Shown here: positions 60,327-64,000 of the stretch, one piece after another
Numbering within the stretch: position 1 is the stretch's first letter
Layout of the letters: the number at the start of each line of letters is the position of its first letter
DNA from: Oxytricha trifallax
Taxonomy: Eukaryota > Ciliophora > Spirotrichea > Sporadotrichida > Oxytrichidae
Assembly: GCA_000711775.1 (NCBI GenBank)
Contig: ARYC01001469.1
Coordinates: 1 to 64,000, forward strand
DNA length: 64,000 nt
Direction of reading: 5' to 3'
Position numbers and translations under genes: made by a program
The notes under the pieces: generated by a model
Seen by the model: only the letters and a program-made list of their open reading frames with translations
Told to the model about the DNA's origin: nothing
Database searches by the model: none

Positions 60327-60989
60327 TCAATTTGCATCATCAAAGGACACTTGCTCAAAATATTCCCATCTTATAGAAATTAAGGTCTAAATATGATATT
60401 AAAGGGAATTTATTCCAGCTATTTTTGCAAAATCTTATATTTATCAGTACTATTTTCCATTTCTTAGATTATTTTCATTATTTCGTTTCAGCTTTTGAAA
60501 TATTAAACCTATCCTAACAATAATCAGCTTTAATTTCTTACATTCAGAATCTTTTTTTTTAAATAATTTAGAGCTTTGAAACCTTGATATGTTTTCAAGA
60601 ATGGCTTGCCAACATTATATAGCTTTTACAACTAAATTTATGAGCCACTTATTAGTAAGACATGCCTATCTTTTCACTAGAATTTTTGCATGCAACTCTA
60701 TTAATATTTTTTTAAATATTAATTATTTAGTAAAATAAATATCACTGATAACTAGATTCAATCAAGTATTGAGTATAATTTCATTAGTAGTGAATGAATC
60801 TGTTGGCATTATCTCATGATATGTAAACTGTGGAATACGCTTAATATATTTGAAGGTTTTTTAATATTCATTCAGCACATATAAATTTATCTAAATGCAT
60901 AATTATAAAAATAAAATAAATTTTAGGTCTTTTATACCCTTGATATTATAATATGAAATCTATTTATTAAATCAAAAGGTTTTATTATG

Positions 60990-61318
60990 ACTATCACAGA
61001 TTTAATTTAGAATTCTAATCTCTAGCTCTATCTATAGTATTGCCAAAATAGTGGCAGTTAGTTTTTTTCTGTTCTAATTTAATCAAACTTTTGGGGTTTA
61101 TATTTAAAGAGGAAGTTGTTGATGAAGTTAAAGAAGTTGATAAAATAAGATAAATTTCAAAATTTTCAAAATAATTCAACAATAAGAAAGATGACTTGAA
61201 AATAGTGATGTTTAAAATTCACAATATTAAAGATAACTTACTCCATATTTAGTGTTAAGTAAATCAATTTCTAATTAAAAATAAATATTCAAATCTAATA
61301 TTGAAATATTAAAAATAT
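60990..61318. repeat. second copy of the ~326-bp interspersed repeat
   Basis: It shares TTGCCAAAATAGTGGCAGTTA-like, TTTTGGGGTTTA, GTTGTTGATGAAGTT, AAATCAATTTCTAATTAAAA and TCAAATCTAATATTG blocks with 47515-47840, in the same order and orientation, at roughly 75-80% visual identity. Confidence 0.75.
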
Positions 61319-63660
61319 TCGTATAAATCAGACACAAATAAAGGTACAACACTCACTTAAAAGACAAATAACAAAATTTACATCTTTAAATATTTAAAAT
61401 AAAATAAAAAGTTTACAGAATATAATTGAAATCTATAAAAATTGTATTGAAGCTTTTATACATAATGTTTTGAAAAACTAATTGCGGTTAATTTATTGTA
61501 AATTTGTTTAGATATTGTGCTTTTAAATTTTTTTTTTTATAATGATCCTAATTGACAAGACTGCAGGACTCACAAGATAATTGCTTCACAGGGACACACA
61601 AGTAGGGGAATTAGAAATTGTAATAATGCATGAAGATGAAAATGATAGAGATGATAAATAGGATAATATAGTTTTTTAAATTTCCATTTTTGACTATAAT
61701 AATAAATATTCTGATTAACTTTAATTAAATTATTAATTTACTAAGTTTTCCAAATTATAAATTATGGATATTTATAGAACGAGAACTTTTTCATTGACTC
61801 TCTGGAATTCCATGTCTTAATCGGGTAATTCACTAGTGAGTTGATTTTTGTAGTATCTCTAAATATATTCTTAGTGAATTATGGTCGACATCTTATTGAG
61901 TACTGTTGTCCTCTCTGTGTATTCATTACGTATCTGCATTATCATCATGTATTTTTCTTCCTCAGCCAAGTTAAATAAAATGCCTAAAATTAAAGCTTGG
62001 GATAAAAAATAATAAATCGAACAAGTCTATTTGATTATTTCATATAATATAAAATATATAAAAATAATTATATGCTTCTGGGTACTCTATTACTATACCA
62101 ATTCCTGGAGGAGCAAATGAAATTACAGTGTGGTATTCAGTTCATATTTTGAACTATTTTTAATAGTGTTTTAGTATCAATAACCTCATCCTTTTACTAA
62201 CAATAAAACTTCCTATTCCTGTTTTTTGTTTAAAGTATAGTTTTTGAGAGACATTTAAAAGCAAGGTAAGCTGTAGCACTTCAATCATGTTGTTTATTTC
62301 AACCTCAATCCAATGTTGATTAGTCACTAGATACTTAAAATTCATGGCTTAAATATATTTTTTTTTAAATCATTTATATTTTATATTTATTTGATGACTT
62401 CATGATTATTTAATGAGTCATCAGTTTTAGTTGCTCCGTCATTGATTTGATTTATTGATTATTCTTGTTTAGCTCTTAAATTTCTTGGGAGTTTGGGTTC
62501 TTGGGCTTCTTTAAGATTTCAAGTTCATCTACCATTCCATTTATTTAGTATGGGGTTTTATTGTGGCTTGCGAAGGACTTTGTATTTTTATCAAGTTCTT
62601 CATTCTAATCAATCATAACCAAATCATATTAGCTAATTGCTTTAAAGAGTTAAAGTAGATTTTATGAGTATTTTCTATTTAATTCTAAAATTAGCTCTGA
62701 GCTGATTTATACCGATTTTGTACTAAATATTAAGCACTATTTTTGGATGTTATTCCTTGATACCAAACATGTTAAAAGTTTATTTCTTTTGTGATTGCTT
62801 AAATAATAATCTGTAAAGTTGTTTGAATAACAGCGTGTTAAAGCTCTATATTGAAAAGTAAGCTTTCAGTTTAGTTTGCATATTCATGTTAATCAACTCC
62901 TCTAAATTAAAGTTGTAATTCATCTCTGATATTCTATATCTTGTATATGATAAAAACTTGCTTTAAAACTTCATATTGAGCTAAGCTATATGAGTATTTT
63001 ATTAAAAAAATTATTATTAAAATTTTAGAACCCCTAATAACCAAGTTAAATTATTTGACAAACTAATGATAAAAAATTTATAGATGTTGTTAAAGGAGAT
63101 ATATTTTATTTTCTTAATAAAATATATAACTCCAAGACGTATATGTCTACTTGAGAGCAAGGTTGAAGACATACATCATTTCTGATAATCATTCCTCCCC
63201 ATTTCAATTTGATTACAATTTAATAATGTAAGATGCATAATAAATGAATAATTTTATAAGTATAATATAAAAAATTGAAACTTTTTAAAAAATTCAATGA
63301 TAATATTTGTCTTTATTGTTAATTACCATTTTTAGTAAGCAAGAAAAAATTAATAGAAAGAATATATATATAATATTGAAACGGCTATTTTTCCATATCG
63401 TGCTGTATTTAAATATTATGATTTTATGTCATTTCTGAGAAATTAAATTAATTATGCTAGATTATAAATTGAGATCTATTTTCAACAAAAGGTCTAGAGA
63501 CTATCTACAATATCAAATTCAAGATTTTAAAGGACTTTTAAAAAGCTTAATATTAGTATTAATTTAAATCATCAACTTATTTGATAAAAGAATTTAAGAA
63601 TTGGGAGAAATGAAAAATAAATGCACCAACAACTAATTATATGAAATTAATCTAATTACA
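61319..63660. other. AT-rich region without clear genes
   Basis: AT-rich sequence with occasional short frames. Nothing is recognised before the sharp GC rise at about 63700. Confidence 0.45.
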
Positions 63661-63668
63661 ATTTTCTC

Positions 63669-64000
63669 TCACTAATTAAACTACTAATCAATCTCTTCAA
63701 TGACGGCTTTCACTGACTACTGATGCACTTGGGAGTACTTGCCTCGTCTGATCTCCTCTGCCTACGGCTTGATGTTCGCGGTGTACCAGGCAAGGAGCTT
63801 GTCCGCCTCCAGGGTCTCGCACTGCTTCGCGAGGAGGGTGAGGATCTTCTCTGGGAGCAGGGGACACTTGGCGAAGATCTTCCTGAGGAATGTGTGCAGC
63901 TGGTCTTCGGAGTTCTCCTGTATAAGCTGCAGACGGTCCTGTATCTCTTGGATCTTTGACTGAGGAGTGAGCTTCTTGTAGAGGCCGGGGTTGCTCTTCT
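63669..64000 (-). CDS. GC-rich C-terminal coding segment of a conventional gene (partial)
   Basis: The minus-strand frame enters from the window edge and ends at TGA 63669-63671. It reads PGLYKKLTPQSKIQEIQDRL, then LRKIFAKCPLLPEKILTLLA, LLAWYTANIKPQAEEIRRGK and VKAVIEEIDQQFNQ. Three or more TAG codons are in-frame Gln. Codons end mostly in C or G (ATC, CTC, AAG, AAC), unlike every other frame here, and GC jumps from about 25% to over 55%. This is what a macronuclear-destined segment of a well-expressed gene looks like. The protein is helical and charged; I do not recognise its family. The 5' part lies outside the window. Confidence 0.8.

Noticed and set aside
1-64000. CRISPR arrays, bacterial operons and tRNA genes
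   Set aside because: No regularly spaced repeats, no ribosome-binding-site/operon structure and no tRNA-like cloverleaf with a T-loop GGTTCRANYCC were seen.

Overview
The window looks like germline (micronuclear) DNA of a spirotrichous ciliate of the Oxytricha type. Four things point there. (1) Long reading frames appear only when TAA and TAG are read as glutamine and TGA alone as stop. (2) There are several copies of telomere-bearing elements (TBE), whose ends carry the G4T4 telomere-like repeat and which sit next to ANT target triplets. (3) Most of the DNA is very AT-rich and non-coding, with decayed LINE retrotransposons. (4) Short GC-richer islands keep protein-coding character, as expected of macronuclear-destined segments or germline-limited genes. 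The organism name is inferred from these features, not proven.

Layout. 1-2145: two TBE right halves (57-kDa kinase-like gene plus terminal repeat), one abutting the interior of the other. 2146-9440: AT-rich DNA with minus-strand LINE debris and one LINE 3' end near 5.65 kb. 9451-10865: GC-richer coding island, first copy of an unidentified two-copy family (family X). 10.9-18.05 kb: gene debris (an ABC-transporter remnant) and plus-strand LINE pieces ending near 18.04 kb. 18143-22924: the best TBE, with an intact 42-kDa transposase, a 22-kDa gene that reads through only if two short introns are removed, a broken 57-kDa gene and a 674-bp element inserted near the right end. 22927-24105: truncated TBE of another subfamily. 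26242-27221: a 980-bp near-perfect inverted repeat. 27.8-31.5 kb: minus-strand coding islands, including the second family X copy and a 34-bp inverted-repeat pair. 31.75-33.75 kb: element with a Ulp1-like motif. 34.1-41.3 kb: LINE debris, a 54-bp palindrome and a homeodomain-like reading frame. 42.5-44.75 kb: plus-strand LINE endonuclease and reverse-transcriptase piece. 45879-50272: a second full-length but decayed TBE, inverted. 51.2-54.6 kb: small intact ciliate-code frames and a LINE 3' end. 54.9-56.45 kb: second Ulp1-like element. 56.5-63.6 kb: mostly AT-rich with one ambiguous coding island. 63669-64000: strongly GC-rich 3' coding end of a conventional gene running off the window.

The TBE genes work as a unit. 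The 42-kDa DDE transposase moves the element by its telomere-like terminal repeats, and the 22-kDa and 57-kDa (zinc-finger/kinase-like) products are its accessory genes. Without their insertions the two full-length copies are about 4.1 kb each, the known size of this family. All frames were read by eye; similarities between copies are visual alignments, not searches.
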